From Smallanthus sonchifolius (lineage: Eukaryota > Streptophyta > Magnoliopsida > Asterales > Asteraceae), in the NCBI GenBank assembly GCA_023525975.1, contig CM042042.1, positions 50,789,880-50,853,879 of the forward strand: 64,000 bases of DNA. Reading direction: 5' to 3'. The position numbers were made by a program, and so were the translations under genes. A model generated the notes under the pieces. That model was not told the origin of the DNA. It did no database searches and worked only from the letters and a program-made list of their open reading frames with translations. The stretch's first letter is position 1. Each line of letters opens with the position of its first letter. Shown in pieces: positions 45,990-56,915 of this stretch.

Positions 45990-47701
45990 GCATAGTGACC
46001 ATATCTAGTTCGAAAGGCAGTCGTCGGGATGTCTTTATCGAGAACACGAAGTTGATGGTATCCAGAACGAAGGTCAATCTTGGAGAAACATGTTGAACCT
46101 TGAAGTTGATCGAAAAGATCGTCGATACGGGGTAAAGGATAACAGTTCTTGATTGTAAGCTTGTTGAGTTCGCGATAATCAATGCACATTCGAAACGATC
46201 CATCTTTTTTCTTTACGAACAGCACGGGAGCACCCCAAGGTGAATGGCTTGGTTGGATGAATCCTTTGGATGAGAGTTCTTGTAATTGACTTGCGAGTTC
46301 TTGCATCTCGGAAGGTGTAAGACGATAGGGAGCTTTTGCCACGGGAGTTGCTCCGGGCACAAGGTCAATACGAAACTCTACTTGTCTAGGGGGAGGAAGA
46401 CCGGGTAAATCTTCGGGGAATACCTCGGGAAAGTCTCGAATGATCGGAATATCTTGCAATTTCTTACATTTGTCTTTCGTGTCAACTACGTGGGCCAAGA
46501 AGGCAACGCACTTTTTTCGCAAGTACTTTTGTGCCAAGGTGCAAGACATGAGTTGAAGACCACGACACGGTTTTTCACCGAAAATAACTAACGTGTCGCC
46601 TGAAGGGAGAGGTATACGAATGCACTTTTCATAGCAAATAACTTCGGCATGGTGCTTGGATAACCAATCCATGCCAATTATAATATCGAAGCTTCCCAAT
46701 TGCATCGGAAGGAGATCAACAGAGAACTCATGATTATTAAGATCGAGATTGCAGTCGCGGATAACAGAATTTATAGCAATAGATTTCCCGTTTGCTATCT
46801 CCACGGAATAAGAATTATCAAGTTTCGTTCTTTGTTTAGCAAGTCGAGATTCAAAGGTAAGAGACACAAAACTCCTATCGGCACCGGTATCAAATAAAAT
46901 GGATGCATAATAATTGTTTACGAGAAACGTACCGTTTATCACGTCGTTGATTGCTTGTGCCTCATTAGCGTTTATATTAAACGCTCGTCCTTGGGGACCA
47001 CCTTGATGATGAAGTTTTGGGCATCGGTCACGGAAATGGTTTGGGTCTCCACATTCGTAACATGCCCGACCATTGAGAGGTGCCAGATAGTTTGGACGGT
47101 TGGCTGGAGCAGCTTGATGGACAGGAGGACGGGTACGACAAGTAGTGACCTCGTGTCCATATCGTCCGCAACTTGAACACAATCGGCATGGTAAGTTGGC
47201 AGGATGGTGGTATTTGCAGGTCTGACATTGGGGATTTGGGCCCAAATAAGGTTTTGGGTTTTGACCCAAAGGTGCCACTTGAATAGCAGGTGCGGTGGGA
47301 GTTACAGCTGCGAAGTTTCGACCCTTTCGTTTCTTGTTACGGTTAGAAGACTCGGGCTTTACATCTTTGACGGCCGCAAGGGTAGAAACAACCTTCTTGG
47401 AACCCTTTCTTGTTAAGGTTCTGGCCTTGACGTGGTTGTCGGATAGCGTAGCGGATAGACGAATAGCAGCTTCAAGTGTAGGAGGATTGCTTCCTAACAC
47501 AGCATCCTGAATTTGCATAGGCAGTCCGCCTATGTATTTTTCAATTTCCCGAGCAAGGGGAGTGATCATATGAGGTACCAGTAGGCTCAGCTCTTGAAAT
47601 CGGGTGGTGTAAGCCAGATTATCCCCGCTGTCTTGGGCAAGATCCCAAAACTCAGTCTCGAGCTTCCTCATTTCATTTCGAGGACAGAATTCATCAGTCA
47701 T
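45986..47701 (-). pseudogene. Gag C-terminus, protease and reverse transcriptase (first half)
   Basis: 571-residue open frame. It carries the end of the capsid, two zinc knuckles (Cys-rich at 175-188 and the CYECGDPNHFRDRC knuckle at 214-227), the aspartic protease with ILFDTGADRSF (Asp271), and reverse transcriptase up to the palm segment FRTRYGHY. Here a deletion of some twenty bases removes the next conserved block and shifts the frame, so the polymerase is inactive. Confidence 0.92.
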
Positions 47702-47709
47702 GGCTTTCT

Positions 47710-48096
47710 TCAGATCATCCCATGATAGAGATGTAGCAACCTCAACACCACGAGTGCGTTTCTCACCTTTCCACCAGGTGAGGGCTCTCTTTTGAAGTAC
47801 ACTTGTGCATAGCGAACCCGAAGATTATCGGGACAGTCACTGTTTAAGAACGTGCTTTCCATGCTTTCAAACCATTGTAGTAGGCCGGTAGCACCTTCAG
47901 TCCCGTAAAATTTTGTAGGGTTGCATGAGTTAAAGTGCTTAAACGTGCATTGAGGCGGGTTGGTACCACCATTTCCCTGGATGTTGTGAGACCCGTCACT
48001 GTTGTTATTGGCTTGGGTCATTTGTCCTACCAGTTGGGCAAGAAGAGTAGCAAGATCCGGGTTGGAAGTGCTAGAGTTTGCACGTCGAGGATGCAT
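47710..48096 (-). pseudogene. Gag N-terminus
   Basis: Starts MHPRRANSST and includes a Gln/Asn-rich linker and the FYGTEGATGLLQWFESME capsid start typical of plant Ty3/gypsy gag. A frameshift around 47785-47797 separates it from the rest of gag, which continues in the frame that ends at 45986. Confidence 0.9.
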
Positions 48097-49015
48097 TCTA
48101 ACACCATAAGAAAAGACAATGATATTTTAGATAAAGTGGATATATATGAGCTATAGTGGGAATAATGTAAGCAGAAATGCAGGATTTATCATGTCGCGTG
48201 CCAATGTATGTGTATTTATTCAAGGTTGATGGGGAAAAATAAGCCATCTATTCCGGGTAGGAAATGATGTCATAGATCATTATTCGCGTAATAGGAATTG
48301 TCGGGATTCGCATGCACTATAAATCGTTATTACGTGTGCACCCGTAATAATGATTTGTTTTGCATGTTCATCTAGTTCTTCCTATCTTACTATAATGTCC
48401 CCAAAATTTTAAGTTTAGGTTCGGATCGTATTCTTGAGAATACAATGACTTACCAACGTTAAGTAATTTCTCAAAACTTTCAAGGACACATGCTTTAGCC
48501 TATAGGTAAACACTCACTTCAGGAATTCCCAGGAAAGCATACGGGTCCATTTATTTGGATTTATACGAAATGCTTTCCTAGACAGAAAACCCAATGTACA
48601 GGTGTCACCCTTCCAGATTGCACATGTCCTTTACTGGTTTCAAGAAATTAAGTTGTTGACGAGATTTTCAAGATTTTAATAGACTTAAGAGTCTATGAGT
48701 ATAAAATGTGTAGAAATGTTGCAAATAGTATGGACGAGGAAAGAGTATGGATAAGGAGGTGTAGTGTATTTGTTTGCATATGTTTGTTTGTCAAATGTGT
48801 ATGTAAAGTATGTATTATGTGGTTAAAGTCTTGTATGTATGTGTATAAGTCTCATGTACCAAACTTGGGAAAATTCAAATAATACCTAACTACAAATAAT
48901 TTACATAGCAAATAATCATTTAGCACGTAACACATAAGAGGGAGTCCTAGGGTTATAGTCTAGGTCATTGTGTCTAATAACCTAATTCCCTATAACCATG
49001 GCTCTGATACCAATC
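48097..49015 (-). other. 5' leader of the inner retrotransposon
   Basis: Non-coding stretch between the primer binding site and gag. Its part at 48480-48640 matches 54230-54390 in inverted orientation, showing that the outer element had the same leader. Confidence 0.75.
48996..49012 (-). promoter_or_regulatory. tRNA primer binding site
   Basis: Minus strand TGGTATCAGAGCCATGG, three bases from the 5' LTR. TGGTATCAGAGC is the usual complement of initiator tRNA-Met in plant retrotransposons. Confidence 0.9.
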
Positions 49016-51578
49016 TGTCACACCCCGACCGATGGCGGAATCATCGAGGCGGACAATGGAATGATTGTTCAAAAGCACATGATAACTAAAATATTGCATA
49101 ATTCATTAATTTAATTAAAGACAACAAACATTCAAGTACAATACAAATTCAAATAACCTAGTCTATTTCAAAATATTGATTTAATTAACTAGGTCCATAA
49201 GTTCTTAAGTGGTAGGATCTTCAGCAAGCAATCACATATCCAAACCTGAAACATTATTTAAATCAAGTGTCAACTATAAAGTTGGTGAGTACATAGGTTT
49301 AGTGGAACCGATAAATAGTAGATAAAAACGTTTTGCAACTCATTGTTTATCTTGTTAAACATAGCATATATGGTTGTATCATTTATCTAAGCACAATTCA
49401 AACCTTGATTGACGCGCTTGAACATAGCACAACAGCTAGGTCCGGTATGTTTGAATATAGTTACCCACTATAAACGATATGTTTGAATATAACACGCGGC
49501 TATATCCGAGTATGCAGTAATAAACACCCTAACCGGGTGGGCTGGTCAGGCACAATAGATCTATTAACATTACTGTTGGTTTTCTTGTGTTTAAAGTAAA
49601 TGATTGTACATCCAAGATAATAAGCATATAATCCACATGAATAACACGTATAAACAATTTGATTGAGTAGTATGAAAGAATGTTTCACCCTAATGTATGT
49701 AAAAATGTAAAATAGGGGCTATGTAACTCACCTGGCTAGCGGATGTTTTAATCCACGAGTGTGGGTGATAAGGATGTTGAAAACTAAGCACGTTGAAACC
49801 CTATGTGGATAAATATGTATTATTGTATTTTTATATGTGCGTATTCGTATTCAAATGCATATAGGTTTATAAAAATATTTCTTAACATTTATAAAATATG
49901 GTAGAAAGATGATAATGATTTTGTAAAACTTAATATCAAAAATGTATATATATTTTAATCTTGTTAAAATATTATATTTTAAATAATTTGTTATCATGTT
50001 TATTGTATTTATATATAATAATAAATAAGAAGAAAAGTTTCTATTTGTTTAATTATGTTATCATTATTATATATTAAAATTTATTTAAACAAGTTTATAA
50101 AAATTGTAGAGTTTATTATTTTATAAAGATTGGGTGGGTTATTATTATAAAAAAAATATTGTTTTAATCGTTTTCAAAATAGACGAACGAGTCAAACCAC
50201 TCGTAATAGTTTTTATTGTATGGAGAAATTATTAGAATGAGATAAAATAAACAAATAAAATAAAAGTTTTATAAAACAGAAATAAAAAAATTGGACCGAA
50301 GGCCAACCGGAATCGAACCCGCGACCTTAGACACAAACACACACACGCATAACCAGCCGGGCTACTGCCCATCGCTGGTTATGTGTGTATCATTTAATTT
50401 ATAAACACACAAGCCAAGTTGGTCGCTGGTTCTCGGCAACCGGCAAACCGTGTCCGAGGACACTGGTTTGCCCGGTAATCGAAGGCCTGAGGCCGAGATT
50501 TCGATTGGGATAGTTGGACAGTTGATAACAGAAGATAAAGGAACGAATTCGAGGCTCGTACCTGGTCGCGAAGGGTCGAGACGTTTGGACCGAAAGTCCG
50601 AAAATACCAAGAATGAGAAATCACGACTCGAGATGAATTGGGTCCTTATAATCCGGTCACAGCTTCGTTTTAGCAAGACGAACTCAGTGATGGTGTCAAT
50701 TTAGAGTGAGAGAGAGAGTCGAGAGAGAATGTAGCCCGAGAAGGACCGGCAATGGGTTTTTATAGTTGAAGTTGAATTTGATGGTGGGACACGCAATTGA
50801 GTACACCTACACACTTGTCTGGACATGCCGAAACGAACGAGCCGTCTTGCAGTGGTGGAGGTCTACTGTCGGGGCCAATTGCGCGGCGTGGGTTTTCGGC
50901 CACAAACACAATCAGGCGTTTCGAATGTTGGGGAGACAAATTGGTCGAGGGCTTTTGTTCGTGTGGGGACGACGAGGTCAGGGAGACCAATTTCGGCTGT
51001 CGAGGTGCAAGGGACAGGCGTGTCCAGTGGGTCGCCGGAAAATAGCTCGGACCGCCGGTCATTGGGGAAGACAGCCGGAATTGTGAATTAGGATTTGGCA
51101 ATTTCGGTCCCTGAAGTTTACTTCTGAATCTATTTGGTCCCTGAGATAATTACGGATGAGTCCTTGTGGTTTGATTTGTCCAGAAACAGCCCTTTAATTT
51201 ATTTTTACTTTAAACCTTTTTGTTTAAAAATTTTCAAAACAGTCCCCTCAACTTTTAAAAATAAACTAATTAAATTTATTTTTAAATCTCAATTTTATTT
51301 TATAAACTTATTTTATTATTATTATAAATATTTTTTATAAAATTTAATTATTTTATTTAAATAGGTTATCTTATTTATATATGAACCCTTTTAATTTAGA
51401 TTTTTATATAAAATTTTACATAAGTTTAAAACTTATAAAATTTTAATTATTTTAAATCCATAAAATAAAATTTTATATTTTGTACAAAATTAGATAAAAA
51501 CACTTGCATTTCATTTAATAGAAAATGATTACATGATATATATTACAAATGCGTGAATAAAAAATCCGAAATGTCACA
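49016..51578 (-). repeat. Right LTR (5' LTR of the inner element)
   Basis: 2563 bp, near-identical to 41057-43616. TATA box on the minus strand at about 50757-50763, then a CT-rich transcription start region. It would drive transcription toward gag on the minus strand. Confidence 0.95.
50292..50383 (-). ncRNA. tRNA-like module in the right LTR
   Basis: Same module as in the left LTR, with an exact B box GGTTCGATTCC. One difference in the A-box-like part (GCCCGG versus GCCTGG). Confidence 0.5.
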
Positions 51579-52000
51579 CAATGCATCAAAAAAATCAAAC
51601 CAATTTCGTGTGATTTGATCCCGACAGCTGTTGCTTTCAAACCGTAATCAAATCGGGCGATTTTGATAAAATTTAACGAATTAAATCATACCCACACCTT
51701 CACATAATCGATTACAACCTCTCTGAACTCAGAATCACATCATACATCATTTTCTGAACGCGAATCGAATACCAAGAACTCGTTCCCTGATCGTTTAGTC
51801 GGCAACACTCTACACTCCACCTTAACAGGTAATTTTTAGTTCTTTTGATTCGTAATTGAGTCCCTAACGATAGCCCCATACCAATTCGTGATTACAAAAC
51901 ATATCGGGGCCGATTTGAATCTAGGGTTTTAACCCGTTCATACGTATTTGATTTGGGGCTTGATTTCGGATTTCATATTTAATAAATAGGACCCGTACTT

Positions 52001-52083
52001 AACCAGCGAAACCGCCTGGTCCGACTAGTTAAGTACTTGCACCATCGGACCCAGCGGTGTGGGTTCGAAACCCACGCAGACCA
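52001..52083 (+). ncRNA. tRNA-like module 1 in the outer LTR
   Basis: Starts AACCAGCGAAACCGCCTGG, clearly related to the module start in the inner LTRs. Contains an exact B box GGTTCGAAACC (52062-52072) in a perfect 5-bp T-arm (GTGGG-TTCGAAA-CCCAC). No proper acceptor stem was found. Sense orientation relative to its element. Confidence 0.5.
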
Positions 52084-52172
52084 GCCCTTTTTACGCGTGA
52101 CTCAAAGCCAGACCCGGCCCCTTGAACCGAATTGGTTATATACAAATCAATCCAGTTCCATAACACGAGTTA

Positions 52173-52241
52173 GTCCCCTGGTTCAGTGGTTGAGACGGCT
52201 GCCTTGTACAGAAGCCACCCGGGTTCGAGCCGGGTGGTCTG
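52173..52241 (+). ncRNA. tRNA-like module 2 in the outer LTR
   Basis: Has an A-box-like TGGTTCAGTGGTTGAG, a possible anticodon-arm stem (GGCT...AGCC) and a B box GGTTCGAGCC (52222-52231) inside a 6-bp stem ACCCGG-GTTCGAG-CCGGGT. The acceptor stem does not pair. A second tRNA-derived block about 90 bases behind the first. Confidence 0.45.
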
Positions 52242-53877
52242 TTTAAATTTTTAAACTAGTTTTAAAGCTTTAAAAATTTTGTAAAAAAATATTTTTATAA
52301 ACCTTAAGATATTTATAACAGAATAAAACCAGAATTTATAAATTCCAAAATAAATTCAGATTTAATCCAAATTAAATGGTTAAATTTACACATTAAACTT
52401 TTAAAACAAAAACTTTAAATATCTAAAATTAATTTCTAAATAAAAGCAATAAATTTTATAAAAGTTTATAAAATATTAACTCATTTAAAGCAAACTAGTA
52501 TTTATTTTAGAGATAATAAATAAATAAAAAATTATTTATTATAATACACAAATAAAAAGGTTTTCTTTTCCTTTTCTAAACATATATTTATATTCTACAA
52601 ATTTTAACATATTTTTCACAAATAAATAAATAGAATTATTTATTTATTTTATTTATTTAAATTAAACACTATCCACATGAGTAAAGTTTCTTTTTCTAAA
52701 CATATATTTACGTTCTAACATACTTTTCACAAATGAATAAATAAAGATTATTTATTTATTTGATTTATTTAAATAAATGAAATTATTTGGTTATTTTATC
52801 TATTTAAATCAAACATTATCCACATAAATAGAATTTCTTTTTCTAAACATATATTTACGTTTTATATATTTTAACGTATTTTTCACAAATAAATAAATAA
52901 AATTATTTATTTATTTAAAACTTATTTAAATCCCAACCCTAAGCCAATGACTATTAAGTTCATATATATATATACCTTGAACTCATAATACACATTAAAT
53001 TCTTATACAAGCATAGTATGCCTTTACATGGAATAACACAAACCTCTTTGTACAAACCCACACACATCAAAACCCGTTGAACCCTAGACTTAGACATAGA
53101 CTTATGTACACACTATTAACTCAATATACATTAGGTTAACGTGGTGAGTTACAAGGATCGTTTTGCCACCTAGACTCGCGTGCTAGCTACACCCTTGATT
53201 CAAGTGTCCCTTTTATTTTTGTACTTTTGGGGTGAAACATGATTTACTTTTTGAAACTTTTTGCATAGATTTAAGTACAATTCAATAATATGATATTATG
53301 TGCCATGTGCTTTATGCTTGAATGCTATGAGTTAAGACTACATATACATGACATTAGTATAATCATTAACTCCGTACAAGCCAACGGTTAACATTGATAG
53401 ATCTATTGTGTCTGACAAACCCACCCGGTTAGGGTGTTTGTTACCGAATTTACATTAGAGTAACCTGCGTGTTATGCCTCAGTCACAAGGTTTGATTATA
53501 CACACTTAGTTTAACTATAGATTCTCCATAAATGCCTTATACACGTGTATCGTATGAATTGTATAAAACACTTTAAACTTGGTTGTGTGTCAAAACATAT
53601 GTATGATCACCAACTTTTTAGTTGACCTTGTTTTCATCATGTTTCAGGTACTAATGCTTGAGAATAAGTACAAGATGCTTCACTTAGGACCGAGGACCTA
53701 AAATTTAATTTAAAGAGACTATTTATGTATTTCTATTTTCCTTGTGTTGTTGGATTCATGATTATTTGTGATATGAAATTGGTTGTTTAAATATTTAACT
53801 TTAGTAAACCTTGAGCTTTTGAACAGTCTACATGTCCCACCCCGACGTATTCCGCCGTCAGTTGGGGTGTGACAGAT

Positions 53878-53890
53878 TGGTAGCAGAACC
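53878..53890 (+). promoter_or_regulatory. Degenerate tRNA primer binding site of the outer element
   Basis: TGGTAGCAGAACC directly follows the LTR end, a two-mismatch version of the inner element's TGGTATCAGAGCC. Confidence 0.75.
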
Positions 53891-54400
53891 TTGGTTATAG
53901 GGAACTAGGTTATTAGACACCTTTGACCTAAACTATAACCTTAGGATACCCATTATTGTCATGTTCTATGATTATATGATATGCTACATGCTATGTGTTA
54001 CTTGCTTATTATATTTTGATACCTTATTTGTAAAAAATTCATGAATTATTAGACTATACTTAAATAATAAATTAAATAAACAATATCTCTACTCATATCC
54101 TAAGCCTCATAACCTTCTTACCTACTTCTCTGTCATCATCATCATAGCATGTGGAAACTTCATAAATTTAAATCTATAAAATTTCTTTACTTCCTCGTTA
54201 AGGTTTTAAACTTTGTTAATTATTAGAGGACACGTGCAATCTGGAAGGGTGATACCTGTATTCTGGGTTTTCTGTCTAGGAAAGCATTTCGTATAAATCT
54301 CAATCAACCGAGGGACCCGTATGCTTTCCTGGGAATTCCCGGGATGAGTGTTTACTTATAGGCTAAAGCATGTCTCCTTGAAAAATTACATGCGTGCTAA
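53891..54400 (+). mobile_element. Leader of the truncated outer retroelement
   Basis: Homologous in inverted orientation to 48480-48995 (for example 'gcaatctggaagggtgatacc' without its last base, and 'atgctttcctgggaattccc'). The match fades near 54400, where the outer element is truncated. No gag or pol follows. Confidence 0.75.
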
Positions 54401-55069
54401 TTTAGCATGAACCGCCTAATATGCTATCATGCTGGCTCATGAATGATAAATGTTACAAGTCAAATGTGAAACACATCTTCAATCAGCATTTGACAAAGGG
54501 ATTTCAAATTAAATGGAAAGAGAACTCGATTAGGCGAACATAACACTTTATGTAAAATCAAAGTAGTTAGGAAATACCAACGTCATTAACGACGTAACAA
54601 ATAAAATTATCAGAAATTGACCCATTCAGTAACAAACCTAGTAAAATTGTTTATTTATCTTTTAACCCAAGAGATATTTTAGTTATTTTTTTTTTAATTG
54701 AATGAAAAAACTTAACAGGCATCTTTAGGTACTAAACGTGTTACATTTTAACAAACTTAGGTATAAACATGTAATTTATTAACATTAGGGACTAAAATTA
54801 AATCTTTTTTTTCCTGACAAAGAGAAGTTAAAATTGTTCCCAAAATCCGTTCCAACATAACGTCTAAACAGGTTTCAAATTCTGCTCTCGATTTCTAAAA
54901 CCCTGCGCAATTTGCCAATTGGGTGCGGTTGTATTGTATTTGTATGAATATCTATCTATCTGTCTCTATATATTCTGTTTATTTTACTGGTCCGGTTGTC
55001 AATCTTTGCGAGTAAATTAGTCAAAGCTACAACCACGAAGCTTGGAAAGTTGTAGGTTGGGTTTGATTT
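54401..55069. other. Upstream region of the PPR gene
   Basis: AT-rich, with an 'agggactaaaattaaat' repeat-like patch at about 54786. The leader from about 54860 ('tctaaaaccctgcg') looks like a transcribed 5' UTR. No clear TATA box. Confidence 0.4.
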
Positions 55070-56744
55070 ATGGCTGCATCTTTTACTACTTCGGTTGTAT
55101 TTCATATAACAGCTCGTGGGTCATCTTCCATTTCAAGATTTTCTGAAACTTTTAGTTCAGACATTTCATCGAACAGTTGGTGGGCATACCCAAAACCAGT
55201 ACCTTTATATAGAAAGTCAAGAAGTTCTAGGCTTCACAAGTCTGTAATCAAGGCTTCGATTGCATACGGTTCGGTTGTTAAGCAACATCCCGTGTGGGAT
55301 GATGGGGATGAAGAACTTGTTTATGAGAACAGGCTGCAGTTTTTAGAGGAAAGAGATGAAAAGAATCTGTCATGGCGCCTTTTGAAGCTTAGCAGGGCGG
55401 ATAAGGTTCGAAGCGCGTTGGAGCTCTACGCGTCTATGGATTTCATGGGTCTGAGACCTGAATCGCACGCGTTTAATGCTCTCCTGTCTTGTTTGTTGAG
55501 GAATGGAGAGCTTGATGATGCTTTAGAAGTGTTTGAATCGATGAAATCGGACGATAGAACAAGCGGGCATAGTTATAACTTGATCTTACAAGGGGTTGCG
55601 AAAGCTAGAGGCTTTGAAGCAGCATTTCAGATGTTTGAGGAGCTTGTTACTGATGAAGTCCACAGGAAGAAAGTTGATCAAGTTTTGTTCAACATGATGC
55701 TAACATTATGCCGCGACAACAAAGATTGGCTGAAAGCCGAGTTCGTTTGGAGAAAGATGACAGAAAACAACTGTGTCGGGAATTCAGTAACGTATCGTTT
55801 GTTGGTTAACGTATTTCTTTCGTTTAGTCAGTATGGATTGACGATCGAGGCGTATCTTGAAATGGTTCGACATGGGGTGGAACCAGATACGCGCACCATG
55901 GAAGGTGTTATAATCGCGTTTGCTAAAGATGGAAGATGGGATTTCGCGTTGAGTGTTTTTCGCGGTATGATGAAAAGGAAAGAGAATCCGAACATCATCA
56001 TATTCAATGCGTTGATGCACTCGCTTGGGAACAATGGTCAGGTGAACCTCGCGTTTAAGGTCTACGATTGCATGAAGTCTTTAGGGCATGTTCCGACATC
56101 ATACACATGGAATGCACTGCTTGTCGCGTTGTGCAGAGCCGAGCGATACGGTGATGCGCTTCGGCTTTTTGAAAAGGTCCAACAAGAGACCCCGTCTGCA
56201 CTCGGGTTGCATTTGTATAATACTGCGCTAACGGCCTGCAAGCAGCTTGGTGCTTGGAGGAGAGCTTTGCAGATTCTATGGGAAATGGAAGATTTGGGAT
56301 TATCGATTCCGGTTACATCGTATTGTCGGGTGATTGGAGCGTGTGAGGTCGGGAACGAGCCGAAAGTTGCATTGCAAGTATACCAACACATGGTTCATCA
56401 AAAGAAAACTCCAGATACTTTGACTCTGTTGTCACTGATTAGATCTTGCATCTGGGGTTCTCTCTATGATGAAGTGCATGAGATTCTGAAGGTAAGTTGA
56501 ACCCTAATATGTACATTTAGTTTACATCACTTGTGATTTCATGTGCAGTCTGTTTATTATGGTTTGAACCGATGTGCAGCTGGTTCCACCAAATGCGCAT
56601 CTTTACAATGCTGCGGTTCAAGGTTTTTGTCTAAGAGAAAAGACCGAGTCAGCAACCAAGTTGTACCATGAAATGCGCGAACTCGGGCTTTCGTCTGACC
56701 ATAAAACACGAGCAATGATGCTGCAATTCTTACCAAGAAGTTAG
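55070..56744 (+). CDS. Pentatricopeptide repeat (PPR) protein (2 exons)
   Basis: Join 55070-56491 and 56580-56744 (phase 0) gives 528 residues. The N-terminus (about 60 residues, Ser/Thr-rich with Arg and few acids) looks like a chloroplast or mitochondrial transit peptide. From about residue 110 there are roughly ten 35-residue PPR motifs of the plain P type, for example NALLSCLLRNGELDDALEVF and NALLVALCRAERYGDALRLF. No E, DYW or SMR extension is present, so it is probably an organellar RNA-binding protein for stability, splicing or translation rather than editing. The nearer acceptor around 56548 would end in an early stop, so the second one is used. The specific target and orthologue are not recognised. 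Confidence 0.9.
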
Positions 56745-56915
56745 CATTATAAGATCATCACAAGCATATATTGTATGAAAATATATAGATTTGATTTTCA
56801 AAAGTGGCAAAAAGAATCACCATGGCATAAGCATTTATTATGCATACTAGATGTACATGCTGTATTGCTAATGGTAAACATTATAATTTTATGCATCTAG
56901 ACATGTGTTCATAAC
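56745..56915. other. Convergent 3' ends of the PPR and ClpB genes
   Basis: Only 171 bases separate the two facing stop codons, so the 3' UTRs of the two mRNAs must nearly meet or overlap. Confidence 0.8.

Larger units (their letters stand above)
41057..51578 (-). mobile_element. Complete but coding-dead Ty3/gypsy LTR retrotransposon (chromovirus-like), nested in a related element
   Basis: 10.5 kb with two near-identical LTRs of about 2.56 kb and a perfect target duplication CAATG (41052-41056 and 51579-51583). Order on the minus strand is gag, zinc knuckles, protease, reverse transcriptase, RNase H, integrase, GPY/F and a chromodomain-like end, which is the Ty3/gypsy order. The primer site matches initiator tRNA-Met. 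Near-identical LTRs imply a fairly recent insertion, yet the coding region holds a frameshift in gag, a deletion in reverse transcriptase and several in-frame stops, so it is probably a copy moved in trans or already inactive. Assignment to the Tekay-like chromovirus lineage is tentative. Confidence 0.93.
51579..53874 (+). mobile_element. Outer Ty3/gypsy-like LTR, right piece
   Basis: Starts with the second copy of the target duplicate CAATG and ends TTGGGGTGTGACA, related to the inner LTR end. A stretch at 53390-53480 ('gatctattgtgtctgaca', 'cccggttagggtgtttg') matches 41540-41620 in inverted orientation. Joined to 40355-41056 it makes an LTR of about 3.0 kb, interrupted by the inner element. 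Confidence 0.8.

Noticed and set aside
52173..52241. Genuine tRNA gene
   Set aside because: A and B boxes are tRNA-like, but the acceptor stem does not pair and the anticodon loop is the wrong size. Kept as a tRNA-like module.
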